This document shows positions 35,688-48,902 of a DNA stretch of 64,000 nt, piece after piece. Below the pieces are notes generated by a model. The model worked only from the letters and a program-made list of their open reading frames with translations, was not told the DNA's origin and did no database searches. The translations under genes and the position numbers were made by a program. Numbering within the stretch: the stretch's first letter is position 1; each line of letters begins with the position of its first letter. Source of the DNA: Serpula lacrymans var. lacrymans S7.9 (Eukaryota; Basidiomycota; Agaricomycetes; Boletales; Serpulaceae); NCBI RefSeq assembly GCF_000218685.1, contig NW_006763294.1, forward strand, positions 1,467,712 to 1,531,711. The letters run 5' to 3'.

Positions 35688-36120
35688 ATTGCTAGATTAA
35701 CAACAATAGTGGAAAATATGTAGAAGATATTAGCTCCAATTTCCCGACAGATATGATGGATCTCAAACGCTCTACTATATATATGAAACTGGGACGTTCG
35801 ACTGTCAGAAGTCACTTTAGCAATAGACTAGGAATTTGATCCTAGGCAGAACTCACACCGAGTAGGCATATGATATCGATCTATGATATTACTTCAATGG
35901 AGATAATAACAATGGGATGCAAGAGATATAAAACTACTACGTCTCAGTCTCACAAAGTAAGCATAGCTATGGAATAAATAACGTAAATGTAAAGGGACTG
36001 TACTGTGAAATATGAGTGAAAGTATATGTGCGTTTATATAGGGAATGTGTGTGCGAATTGTATATATGTCCATGTCATCAGCGACCATCGAGCATCTCAT
36101 AGCGAAAAACGACGTAAAAA
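35688..36120. other. convergent 3' intergenic region
   Basis: AT-rich gap between the CHAT gene stop and the polyketide synthase stop on the other strand. Nothing else recognised. Confidence 0.5.
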
Positions 36121-39100
36121 TCACCAGCCACGTTGGACTTCCTCTGCAAGCTCTGGCAAGTCTAAGATTTGGAAATGGCTGCATTCGAATCCCATGACTT
36201 TGGCATCAGGATACACCGAATGAATCGAGTACTGCTCCCAGCCTTGTTTCTCTTCCTCAGGAATCAATGCAATATAACCCCCCGATGCCATGTACATGGT
36301 GATAGGTACACGCAGCTCTCTCAACCAGCCTGCAAATGCTTCTCGCAATGCGTCGACCGAGTAAGGTTCGTCGGCAGGGAGCAACTCGAACATGAATTCG
36401 TAAGTGGCGGCAAGAAGACTGGTTATGGTATCCATCCAACCGCGAACTTGAGGAGAAACCTCGTGACCATCCATCAATTTATCAAAGTCCTCAGCGGTAC
36501 GAACACGTGAGGGCGCGCCGTCGATTCTATACAATTGCAGCATAGTGTCCATAGTTCGCTTCAGGACAGCGGGACCAGATGTGCGCAAGTTGATGCTCTC
36601 TTCGTCAGGCTTAACGAGGGGTGAGGCCCACAAGAGAGGGAAGTGATCAAGAATAGCCAGCTGAACAACTTCGTCTGCATTATCCTGCATGATACGCGCG
36701 ACCATAAAGATAATAGTGGAAGTCCCGCAGAAACCAGCAAGACGGTATGGTCCATGCGGCCGAGCTGCCTTAATGTGTTCGTAGTAGTACTGACCAATGG
36801 CTCTAATCGAATGCACAGGCGTTTCTGGAGTAGTCTGAAGAGCCCACAACGAGGTCCTGAAGTTCTGCTTCATAGACATGAAGGGGAGAATGCTGCCGCT
36901 GGCACCGTGGAGAAGGATCAATGGCGTATCACCTTCGTAATCTGCTATCTTCACTACCGGTTGTTGCACTCCAGAGCCACCATCCTTCTGGACATCATGT
37001 GCAGAGCCGGGGTTAGAGATATCCTCAGTCTGAGACTCGGCTTCAATACGGCGTTCGACGTCAGCAAGACTGATGTCACCAAGGAGTTGAATTTGTGAAA
37101 TCGTGATGAATGGTCGTAAAGCGTAGGACAGTCTACCAGCGGACAGAGAGTCAATCCCATATGAAGTGAAGGGGACATCAACAGAGAAGTCGGCTGGGTC
37201 CACATCAAGGAACTGTAAAACAACGTTACGAAGTGCATCAGCAGCGCTTTCTCCGGACGGCGCAGATTGCACAGAGGCAGATCGTGGAATTAAATGCTCG
37301 TAGAGCGGAGAAGGTCCTAGATGCTTTTCGACAAGCTCCCAGTCAAGGTCTGGAACATAAAGTTTGAAGGGTTCATCCTGAAGCTTGAAAAGTCCATCCT
37401 CAATGCAGTTGCAAAGCTCTGTGGTTAAGTGTGAACATGAGCAATGTTCCACAGCATTGGCGCGTCAGATATTACTTACCTCTAGCAGAGTAGGACCAGG
37501 CCAATAAGTGCCGTCCATGTACTTGGAAGTCGAGATCAGCTCTGCCGACCATAGCGATAGTGTCGGTAATGGCCGGGGTGATGATAGAAAAGGCATTCCT
37601 GTATTGTGCTGTCTTGCCTTCCACCACCGTATTCGCACTGCGTAATAAGGGTAAGGCGGAATGTGCATGCGAACGAAACCAGCACATACCTTGCATAATT
37701 GGTCTGGCCTGCATTACCAAAGGTTACGACAGACGAGAACGTAACCAAGAAGTCCAACTTCGCAATATCAAGACCAGCCTCCACTGTCTCGAACACACGC
37801 AGTTTTGAGTCGAAGACGGTCTTGAAGCTCGAAGCATCCTGCGAGAAGAACCCTCTGTCAATTAAGATTGCGGGTAAAAGCATGCAACCAGCTATAGGAC
37901 GCGTAACACCCGCGAGCGTCTTCTGCAATGCTTCTAAAGAGGTAGCGTCTGAAGCCTCTATTTTGAGGTCTAGGTCTGGTCTGGTCTCAAGGTAACTGAG
38001 CATTCGCATGGCTAAAATATCATTTGCGCGTTCTAAGGACTGGCGGCCGGATCGAGATGTCAAGACGATGTGCCGAGCGCCTTTCTGCATGGGAGTTAGT
38101 TAATTACTCCAGAATGAGTGATGAATACGCACTTCGTACATCCACAGAGCAATGTGCATACCCAAACTTCCAACACCTCCTACCAGCAGATATGCCTCAT
38201 CAGCCTTGAATAACTTGGAGCTCGCAGAAGATGATTCGGTACTAGGCCCACTGAGCACTTTTACATTAGGCAGCTCGAATTCCGAGGATATGTCAACTGC
38301 AGCCTGCAAAGTATCGCCAACAAGCCAAGGGTCGCTGGAAAGAGTGTGTGCGAGATTTATGCTTGTGGCCCAAGAGAACACACGAGTTCCCTCGGCAACG
38401 AAGCTTGTCAAAAGTTGATTGTCGTGACTGTAGCCAGACAAAACCAGGTCCCCGTTGCGGAGAGCGAGCTTCGAAAGTTCAAACGGCGAAGCTTTGGAGC
38501 CTACACCAATGGGTTGGAGACCCAAAGTATGCAGGAACCAGGCGAGTGCCTGACCAGTGGCCGTGTCACTGTGAGTAACAACGATACGACCCGATTTCAT
38601 GCGCGATGGATCCCGAAGAGCTCCTGCGCCAATAGCCAAACCACCGATCAATAAAACTGGGATGACAGATGCCACGACTTGCGCATCAAGTTCATCCGGG
38701 ACAGGTGTTACAGCACCCCTGTGCACCCTCAGGTGCTTTGTCGGTGCGCTCTTCACGACGGTAGTTATCAAGGAGTCGACCAAAGATGCGTCTGATTCAT
38801 CACCAACATTCGTCACACGCCCAACAACGCCATAGAACCCAGCATCTGAGGGAGACGAAGCGACAACAGTGACCTGCACATCGGATGGTGATAATTCGGT
38901 CGAATCACCGTGTTCGATCTTGGTACCAGGAGACACAGTAGGACCTTCATGGAAGCGAGGGACAAATACTTGATACTCCTCATCGACATAAACTTCCCGT
39001 TCCATACCAGGTGTTGCTAGAAGACGATTGATAATGTTGGTCTGCTCAGCTCGAGGACACTGGAAGCCGAAGATAGCAAAGCCGATATCCCACAGTGGGA

Positions 39101-42100
39101 ACTCACGCCGAACTGAACGCGTGAACCCTCTTCCACCATCGGCATCCATGGGATCCGTAGCAGTGAACCAAACCTTCGCTGGATTGTCAATGTCCAGGCC
39201 CTTCAGTATGCGCTGAATCTCCATTTCGCGGCCAACAGCATATGATATGAACAATATATCTTCCTTCGGTGCGCCCGAGGAGGGAGCAAAAGAGATTGAT
39301 TGACGCTGGCCTTCCAGGACAACGAAGGGCGAGGTATCAGCCTTCACGCAGTGGGTAGTAGTACGCATTCCCAAAGAACTGAAGAGTGAAAGCCATTCAC
39401 TGCAGGTATGCAGGCTACTAGAAGGAGTATTCGATGATCGTTGAGCAGGTTCAGCGAGTAGCAAGAATCCTCCAGGAAGAAGTAAAGAGTTTAGCTGATG
39501 AAGGTCTTGGTCAAGAGAATCACGTGATCCTAATGCCTGAAGGCTGATAACAGCATCGAAGGAGGCTTGCGGGAGGCCTTGCTTATCCAACGGTTCTGAG
39601 AAATCCAAAGACACCGGTCTGCAAAAGCGCGGCAGAGCCTGCTGTGCCAAAGATGCGGAATCTTTCATGCTAACGAAATAGGCGACGCTAGAACCTGATT
39701 GGACAATCTTTTCAAACGAAGAGCAAAGCTGGCGGTTCAGTTCGCCAGAACCTGCGAGAGGAATATTAGGGCTTGACACCAACACAACTTTTGATGCTTA
39801 CCGTAATCCAAAGCCAAAATACGAATAGTTTTCTTTCCACACACACCAGTCAGATGGTTCAACGCAGCACGAGCAATTCGGAACAATGCGTCCTCTGGAT
39901 CTGCACCATGCTGTCGAAATTGTGCATCAGCATCAAGTCATTAAGATGTATTGTTTCCACATACGGGAACCGAGTGCTCTTTGGGCACGCGCATACGTGG
40001 AGAGATGCCAAATGGTTGATATGCAACGTTGAATCGTTTGCTAATGGTACGAGGAAGAGTGTTGTAATGACGCTCAACGACCAGCCCACTCATGGTACAT
40101 AGTCTGGTTCCAGTAGAGTCGACCACAGTGACATCGGTTACCAATTCAGCTGAATAGAACATCAATTAAAGACTTGCACTGTTTATAGAAAAGACATACA
40201 AGGTCGCCACTCTCTCAATAGAGCATGTGCATACACTGTTCCAGGGAAAGTACCTTGGGAGAGGCGCTCATGCACCATGAAAGTCTCCACCCGAGCCGGA
40301 AGGTAGTAAACCTTGTGATCCGGATTCCTCGTGAAGGAAGGATGCACTACCACATGAATGCATGCGTCAAGGATAGCAGGATGAATGACAAAGTTATCAA
40401 ATCTTGAGTGAATGAAGTCAGCATATAATAAGCTAAAAAGAGGAAGCGCTCCAACCCAGGTAGATCAGCAGCCCCTCCCCGAATAGTCAATACGGCTTCA
40501 TCTATGCCCATATTGAACTCTGTGATACGACGGAAAACGGGACCATATTGAGCGAAATGCTTTAGAGCATCATAGAAATCTGAATGCGGCAGAAAGCCAA
40601 CGTTTAGTTTTATCTCAAACTAACAGAGTTCTTTGAGACTTACTCTCCATGCTACGCGGCTGGCACCGACTGCGAATAGCCTCAATATTAAGATTATCCA
40701 GATTATCCACTGGGACCTTGGACATGAATCCATCGGCGTGCAGACGCGATGCAACAGTGGTACCCTCCATAAGATTTGCAGAACCGCCACGAGATTTCAC
40801 GGCCCAGTGCATACGGTCTATCTCCACCTCGACTGGTACAGGGCTTTCCGCAGACATAGACAGGATTGTATGGAACTTCACATTCCAGAGCACCTTAGCA
40901 CCAGCCTCCAAAGCCTACGAAAGATCAATGTTCAGAATTCGTTAACCTAAAAATTAGATTGTATAAACCTACCATTTCTAGATATCCTGCAGCAGGCATG
41001 ATAGGTTCATCGTTTATAAGATGTTGTGCAATTTCAGGGTGTGTGAGCTTATTGATGCGCAGATCTACATGGTTCAATGGGCCGTTACGAACGCCAAATT
41101 GCTTCTGCGCGACACGGGAATGCTCAGAAAGGTAAGGCACGAACTTCTTCGCGAATGGGTATGGTGGAATAGTGAGGGAATGCGATATAACCTTCTGCGA
41201 GTTGAGAATACAGAAATTGACAGAATTGTGACCCATGACGACAAGCTGTCCAAGTGCTTCCAGGAGCTTGGATTCTTCGTGGAATTCCTCCAATTTCTTG
41301 GAGCGGCGCATGGGGCACACTACAGACCCCATAGGAACACCAAGTTCCTGCAAGTAGGTGGACAACACTGGGTGAGGGCTGACTTCCACGAAACAAGCGT
41401 TGGGGTGAGTCTTGAGGATGGAACCAATGGCTTGAGTGAAGAGAACTGCATTCCTGCTGTTCTGCCAGAAGTATTCCTCGGTGAATTCGTCCGTTTTCAG
41501 ATCACCCGTAGCAGTAGAGTAAGTCGGCACTACAGGCGTGTGCGCACCAGGGTGTCTGGCATACACTTCCGAGACCAACGAACGGTAATAATTCTCACAA
41601 ACCTCCATGAGGCTGGAATGGACAGCAACACCCGTCTGAATTTTACGGGCAAGAATACCTCTTGTTCCTGCCAACTCTACTGCTTTCTCTACCAAATAGG
41701 TGTGACCTGCAATGGCGACAGCTTCATGAGCGTTATAGCACGCGATTTCGAGGATACCCTTCTTAGCATCCATACGAGTGACAGCGTGGATGATGGCTTG
41801 TGCTTGTGCAGGAGTGCAAGTGAGAGCAGCCATTGTCCCATTAGCTTTCTCAACGAGAGTCATAGCCTTTCCGCGAGCAATGGCAATCTCCATCGCCATT
41901 ACCTTCGAGCCTGCTCCTGATGCGTATAACAAGGTAGTCTCACCAGCGGAGTGGCCAATAACCATGTCCGGGCGAAGGCCAAAGCTAACTAGCAAGTCGA
42001 AAAGCGCCATCTGAACCATGGCGAGCGAAGGGAGAATAACAGAAATTGGCCATATGGAGGGCAGAGTTTCAATGGGTGTGACATCTTCAAATAATCCGAC

Positions 42101-44324
42101 CAACTCGCTCAAAGAGTGACCAGTCATTTCGCGATGGCAAGCGTCCAGTTCCATGATTGTATCACGGAACACTGGAAATTTCTTAAATAGCTGACGACCC
42201 ACTGGAATATAAAGATCAGATCAGGTCCTGCGACAGAGCCACAACCAATGCTGCTTACTGTTAATATGTTGAGGACCCTGGCCAGAGAACAAGAAGACCA
42301 TAGGTGGCTTAATACGGGGGGATAAAGCTGGTGCTGGGAATTGTAAAGCTTGAGCTTGCTGCCCTGGGCGAGCAATAGCAAAGGACCGCCATGTCATCTG
42401 CCTGGCTCGACGACCATAAATGGCAGAAACCGCCGCCAGATTCTCGGGCTGACTGTTGACAACACCACCCAAGGAGTCAGCGATGGCAGTTGTGGATCTA
42501 GGCGACAAGCCAGCTGCCACAAGTAGAACAGGGCCAGTCGCAACTTGACCAACAACCTGTGGTTCGCCCAAAGGCGATGGACTCTCGACAACGACGTGAC
42601 CATTGGCACCACCAATACCGAAGCTCGACATGGAAACCAACAGCTTTCCGGATGCAGAACGCGGCTTAATTGGTGTGGCTTCAAGAGGAACTTGGAATTT
42701 GTATTGGCCCCATTTGATGGCGGGATTACGTTTCGTAAGGTTGACATTAGGAGGCACCACTCCCGTCTCCAGAATGGCGCACACTTTACATAAAGATGCA
42801 AGGAAAGCTGTAATTTCCAAATGACTATTTGCAAAGCTCAATAAGCTAGATGCTTCAGAGAAGAGATACTGGTTAGCTTACCCGATGTTACCCTTCACAC
42901 TACCGATCATTAATTCCTCTTCCCTGTTAAAATATTGACCAATCCATTCACTCTCCACTGGATCTCCGGCCGAAGTACCTATGAATGAAGGAAGTCTTAG
43001 TTGATGGACGAATCGAGCTGTCGAGATAACTAACCAGTTGCATGCATTTCAACGAAATCGACTTCTCTTGGGTTGCGGTCGATACCCAGGTAAGCCTTGC
43101 GCATAGCCTCGGCTTGTGCGTCACCGACAGGAGCGTAAACCGGAGCAACACCTCCGCAAGAGTTAATTCCCGACCCAAGGATCTAAATCGAGAACAGAGC
43201 AGATACAACCATGAGTCAGCTTCCATCACAGATGTCCACAGCCAGTACGTACATTGCCATAGATGTAGTCACCATCCCTGATAGCATCTTCGTATGGCTT
43301 GAGGACAACTACAACGGCACCTTCACCTCGCGAGAAACTACGTACGATTACTATCGTCGTACACAATGCTTAAAAAACCAAAGCTTACCCATCAGCTCCG
43401 GCGTCAAAAGGTTTGCACTTGCCATCCCGAGCAAGCACAGAAGCTTGACTGTACTGGATAAAATCAGCCAATCTTTTGAAAAGGAACATCAGTAAATATA
43501 AGATAAAGGAAGCCAGATAATTACCTCAAATTAAGCTGGCATCCAGCAACAACAGCGGATTCACACTCTCCAGCTCGAATTGCCTGGACAGCAAGATGTA
43601 AGGCAGTCAAACTTGAACTGCAGGCAGTGTCCATTGGGACGGAAGGTCCTTGCAAGTCAAGGTGATACGATATTTTGTTGGCCATCATAGAGGGTGTTCC
43701 AGCGAAAGAACCCTTGGCCTCGAACTCATCCTGGACAGTAAAATATTAAAATCGCAAACGGAAGCAAGGTTACTCGTTGAGAAACCTACCGGTTCTGTGA
43801 TACTTAAGATGTCGAAAGCTGTGCCAGCAGCGTAACAGCCGACATCACGACCCCGATACTCAATGCCCGCATCAAGCAAGGCCAAAAATGATAACTCGAC
43901 AAGTTTACGGATACTCGGTGCCATGGCCCGGGCATCTTTTCCTGATATACCGAATTCGACGTGATCAAACGATCCTACTTCCTTGAGGAAAGCGCCACGC
44001 GTAGCAATTACTCGACCGAGAGTCTCTCCCGCCCATCTGTTGTGATACAAATCAGACGGGGCCTAGGTACAAGGTTAACAAAGACTCACGATTTAACGTT
44101 AAAGCGTTCTTTAGGAATTTCTTCGTATGCTTCTCCTTTATTCAATAGGAATTCCATGAATTTCTTGTAGTCCAAATTAGTTGGTGCATAGTCTCCGCTG
44201 GGGAGGTCGGCGGCGATACCGACCTTTATAGACACGTTAGGGTGAGGAGAGCTACCTGTACTGAAGTCAAACTACTCACAATGGCTATGGGTTGTTTCTG
44301 CGAGCTCTGAAGTCCGGATGACAT
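36121..44324 (-). CDS. iterative reducing polyketide synthase (KS-AT-DH-MT-KR-ACP-TE)
   Basis: A multi-exon gene, roughly 2,400 residues. The first exons are 44324-44280 ([15 protein letters not shown]) and 44223-44090. The KS (to about 42590) has active Cys 43622-43620 in [19 protein letters not shown] and GNIGHLE. The AT has FSGQGPQ and GHSAGE (Ser 41951-41949). The DH (about 41060-40200) has [17 protein letters not shown] and [11 protein letters not shown] methyltransferase-like region (about 39820-39280) has an unusual motif I, LDYGSGEL. The KR (about 38210-37650) has [10 protein letters not shown] and [14 protein letters not shown]. The ACP has GIDSLS (Ser 37149-37147). The TE (about 36960-36121) has [10 protein letters not shown] and AGFCGTS, with Cys (36729-36727) where Ser is usual. 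No enoylreductase motif was found. The architecture suggests a methylated, partly unsaturated chain released by the TE. Basidiomycete polyene-forming synthases are a possible comparison, unproven here. Confidence 0.9.
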
Positions 44325-46472
44325 GTTAATAATACTATGGTATTAGAAGTTAAGAGCAAATATGTGAGAGCGAATAGAGAGGAATTAAAAGTAGTTGTTG
44401 TTGAGGGACTGAACTCGACACTTTAGTGTCTTTATACAACAGAGACCACAGACAACGTAAGACGTTGACATCAAGACAGTAATATAAAACTTACTCCGGG
44501 ATGCCGCTCACTCAAGCACAGTGACAGATCAAGACGTATAGGGACAGCCATCATCTATCAGAGTTGTCAGGTACGAGACAACATTGAACGGGAGTGCCTT
44601 CACGCCTCACTATATTGACATCTTGACCAATGGGAACGCTCGATAACGATATGTTTAACTCTGTTATTTCTTCTCGGATAACCCAAGTTCAGGCTGTGAA
44701 TAAAGCTCCGATAGTCAAATCAGTGTTTAGTCCCGGAATTTTTGAAAGTCCAGCATTTAGCTACTAGCACAGATGGAGAACCTTGAACGAGGTTCGTAAC
44801 GACGTCGGACAACCAATCGCACGAGAATAGCCATGAGCTGTCAGGGTCGTCAAGCATACACCAGGGCCGCCAATCATCCTGGTCAAACGGGAAAGTCTAT
44901 TGGTTTAAGTGAATGGAAGATTGAAGTGATCGTGGCTTTTCCAAGTCTGCTCAAGATGGGAAAATACAAAGAATCGGACATTGCCGCTGCATCAGAATCG
45001 TCAAGTCCCTACACGCAGTTACTGGATAGCTAATCCCAGCTGCATGCAAGTCAAATAGTACAGGATCGCGGGTATTGCTATTTCACAGCGCGCTGCTCAC
45101 CTCCGAAGTTCGCATGTCCTCAGAACAATTATGACATTGCAATTCGCCGCATCAGAAAAAAATATCCGGGCAAGAAGGAGTATAACCAAGGTCGCGAGGC
45201 AGTTCCGCTAATCTGATGGCATACGGTTGAATCTGTTATCTAGCAGTTGGAGCGCGGAGTCTTGAAATGATGCTTTATTACCAGTCGCCAAATGGGCTCT
45301 ACGGGTCAGAGGTACTGACGTAGACACATTGGAGCGTCGTAAGGTTCCCATGCTCGCAGGAAACGAGCAGCGCGGAACTTCCAGGACAGCCTTCGTTGTG
45401 CTCCAAAGTCGCCTAACACTGATTACTGATGAGATGCTGCTGACAATGGGACATTGTTTACTTGAAGCAAAGTTGATTCGCTAACAGTGTGGTTTGATAA
45501 GGCGGATCGAAACCAACCACAGGAATGAGTTGCTTTCTCCACCACGCATGCAGTGCTGATGTAGGGCCATCAGGCTCAGAAGAAGACTATATCGTGAGCT
45601 GTATCTGACCTCAAATGAACTCCCACTTTCACTTGCTCGGAGAGGTCTGTAGTAACCCCATACATCCAAGGGTGACCAGTACTTCTAGGCCCAAGGCTGC
45701 GCATGTTTCGGTTGATATACTAAGTATTACGTTTTGACCTGCCAGATGATATATGAGCGTGAAGATGAAGACGAGTGAGCTTGCTTAGGGTAATAGCACG
45801 ATGGAGCAAAAGATCCGCTGGCACAGGTCCGTGCGAATGTCACATGCTGTCAATCCAATTAGCCGTGACCGCCAGCGCAAAGAGTTACGCCGCTGTGTAC
45901 GTATCTGGGAGATCTGTAAAACATAAAAATACTAGGGTACAGGTATTACGTAATAATCGAGGTCGAAACCATCAGCTTGATTTAAGTTACTCGCCGAATT
46001 ACTTCCATCGAGAGATCTCTGACTGGATCAGATCAGAAATACAGACCCCGTGATTCGCCCTCGGAGACTGAACATTGATACTTATGCCCCTCCTTCCATA
46101 ACTGTGTTCACGCGGGGCCCTTGGGAAATACAGCATTACGCAACACGGCTTGTCCCTTGCAACATATCATGATGAAGGCAGTAGCCTCAGGTTCTAACAC
46201 GGATCACAATACCGACAACGTCGCAACATAGTACACGCACCATCGTCAAGTGATGCTGTTTGATCACACAAACTCAGGTACCTTGGCCTACCATTATCTA
46301 TGACCTCGATTATCATTTAGCTGTGTCCACCTAGTATCCATCACTGTGTCATATTCATATTTCAACACACTTATCCTTCAAATTCGTCGAGTCAGAATCT
46401 GTATCAGTTCCCTTTGACCTCTCCAGCCCCTCGTCTCTGTTGAATTCACTTTCATCCATTACTACAATAATC
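44325..46472. promoter_or_regulatory. 2.1-kb divergent intergenic region between PKS and PLP enzyme genes
   Basis: The two start codons (44324 minus, 46473 plus) face away from each other across 2.15 kb with no convincing gene. A TATA box for the PKS (TATAAA on minus, 44436-44431) lies 107 bp upstream of its ATG. No clear TATA was seen for the plus-strand gene, but a pyrimidine-rich leader precedes its ATG. The length is large for this otherwise compact locus and would suit a shared regulatory region. Confidence 0.45.
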
Positions 46473-48212
46473 ATGTCTTCCGAATCCTCCTCACCTGCCT
46501 TTGGTCACGCCATGCGCTCGTACTTCGGGTTTGATTCAGACTACATTAACCTGAATCACGGTATGTACAACACTACTTATGTCCACCTATGTCTGTTGAG
46601 CTGCGAGATGATTAGGTGCCTTTGGAGCTGTGCCCAAACCGGTAGTCGAAGCAGCTCATGCTCTAACCAATCGAGTCGAGTCCAACCCAGACTACTTCAT
46701 GAGGCTAGAATACGAGTTACTCTTGGACGAAGGGCGAGCACGTCTGGCACAACTCGTCGGTGCAGATGTGGACGAATGCGTGCTTGTCCCGAACGTAAGC
46801 AACGGTATCAATACAGTACTACGAAACTTCGAATGGGCCGAGGGCGACATATTGGTGTCTGGTAAGCCCTGCAACTTCTGGTGCCCCTTCCGAGTCTTAC
46901 ATCATTCATTTATTTGCGCTTCAGCCAGCACCACTTTCGACTCTATTGCCCGAGCGGTTGAAAATATCACTGGGGCACGTCCACAAGTCCCACACCCTGG
47001 CGTCTCCAAGTTCATCCTAGACTTCCCTCAGTCGCATGCTACTATCCTAGCTTCGTTCCGCGAACACCTTCGTGCCGTGAAGTCACAGGCTCCGAACAAT
47101 ACGATTGTGGCTCTCATTGACACTATTGTGTCTCAGCCAGCTATCTTAATGCCTTGGAAACAGATGGTCAAGATTTGCAAAGAAGAGGGGGTTTGGAGCG
47201 TGATTGATGGTGCACACTCACTTGGCCAGGAGCTCAATATTGGTTTAAGTGAAGCTGACCCCGATTTCTGGGTCGGAGTGAGTCACTGTTGCTTTTTCTT
47301 GAAGAGATCAATCAACTGATATGAAATGCGGACAGAGTTGTAGCAAATGGATGTACACTAAGCGTGGATGCACCCTTCTCTACGTTCCAAAGCGGTAGGT
47401 GGCGTCAGGATTTCCATGATTTCCTTACTGATCACACAAATGTCATAATAGCAATCAACACATCATCAAAACCACGCTTCCGACTGCGCACAGTGTCCTG
47501 GCCGCTTCAGAAGATAAGCCCCCCACCGCCTTCGTGATGGAATTTATATGTATGCCAGAATAACTCACTTGCGCATTTGCTTCTATTTATCGCACCCTGA
47601 CCCTAGATTTTGGAACCGTGGAGGCTATTCCCTTCCTCAGTATCAAAGCAGGTTGGAATCCGGCGCTCTGCCTTTTATTTTGTCTCAAATTGACTCCTTT
47701 CACTAGCATTGGACTTCAGGGATTCCATAGGCGGAGAAGAAACAATCAATGCTTACTGCCACTCGCTTGCCAAAGCAGGCGGAAGGCGTCTCGCCGAGGT
47801 CATGGGGACATCTATGATGGTAACAGACAATGAGGACGAACTGATTGCCAACATGGTACGTAACATTAGTCAAACTGGCGCCGTATACTTATTGTGGTGG
47901 ACCCGTAGGTAAACGTGGAACTTCCTTTTCCCGCAACTATTGCCTCGACCAAGGCAGTATTCCGCGTTTTCCAAAACAGACTTTTACAAGACCACAAGAT
48001 GTACGCTGGCCATTTCTTCCACAACGGAAAGTGGTGGACGAGGGCCTGCGCTCAGATTTACAATGAGGTACGCTTGCGTAATATCTTGACGCTCAAGAGT
48101 GCCTAATCCTTGATCGCCGCTGTATCTTCTTGATTAGATCGGAGATTTCGAAAAGCTTGGATATGCGCTCGTCGCTATATGTAATGAGATCAAAGAAGCC
48201 GAGGCTCGGTAA
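46473..48212 (+). CDS. class V PLP-dependent aminotransferase-fold enzyme (isopenicillin-N epimerase/desulfurase-like)
   Basis: Nine phase-consistent exons (46473-46560, 46616-46861, 46925-47277, 47336-47394, 47452-47549, 47607-47651, 47707-47855, 47909-48067, 48138-48212) give 423 residues. Signatures: NLNHGAFGAVPKPV at the N-terminus, NVSNGINTVLR, the PLP ring partner Asp206 in VIDGAHSLGQ (His209 nearby), the Schiff-base Lys233 in GSCSKWMYTKRGCTLLYV, PTAHS, and ALDFRDSIGGEE. This fold includes isopenicillin-N epimerase-like proteins, cysteine desulfurases, cysteine lyases and the ergothioneine C-S lyase Egt2; the sequence alone does not choose among them. It is cytosolic, with no signal peptide. 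Divergence from the PKS raises the possibility that it adds or removes an amino or sulfur group in the same pathway, but it may be a housekeeping amino-acid enzyme. Confidence 0.85.
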
Positions 48213-48902
48213 ACCCCATTTTTCTGAATATTGTCGACCCGCGATCATGTAGAAATACAAATAATAACTTATCTAAGGTTGCCACGGTTTACCTTCGTGG
48301 TCATAGATCCGATATGACGGCATCACTAATCATAAACCCCGGGAATTTACTCCGACCCTGACCGTAATAGCTAATCTACACCAGACCGAATTACTGAAAG
48401 TGATGAGGGGCCAGCACATGTATTGTGGTGTTACTAACTCCCGCAGGCAGTAATATATAAAATCTTTCATATTCAATCACACAATATACGTTGGCGAATA
48501 GATAGGATTCTCGCCTAGAGTTCAACATCGCCATCATTCGATATTCAACTGAATGTGCATCAACTACCCGCTATCTGTTAGGCTTTTCCCGAAACCAAAG
48601 CCCCTACAAACTCTGAGTATGTTCCGTGCGCTTGGCCTAACAACAAGGCCAACTTTCCATGCTAAGTACTAAGATACATGTTTAATATTAGAGAGGCGCG
48701 ATGACTTTCCAGGAAGTCCATGCATATATAAAATATGAGCCGGTGCGATACTAACAGCACACATATGTACAGCAAAAAAATCTGAATCCAGTTGGAAGTC
48801 CACATGACAACTCATCCGCGTCTACAATCCACAGCCTTCACAAGCCTTTCCCCCGCTACCATCTTTCAAAAATACATATCACAAAGATGATCTCCATGTC
48901 AC
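48213..48902. other. convergent 3' intergenic region
   Basis: A 690-bp gap between the PLP enzyme stop and the transporter stop on the other strand. No gene or repeat recognised. Confidence 0.45.

Noticed and set aside
38210..39300. Enoylreductase domain in the PKS
   Set aside because: The region between MT and KR has an [11 protein letters not shown] stretch but no NADPH-binding or GGVGxAA-type ER motif; I read it as the structural half of the KR plus linker.
45775..46053. 92-codon frame in the PKS-PLP intergenic region
   Set aside because: No family features, weak start, overlaps other frames; not supported as a gene.
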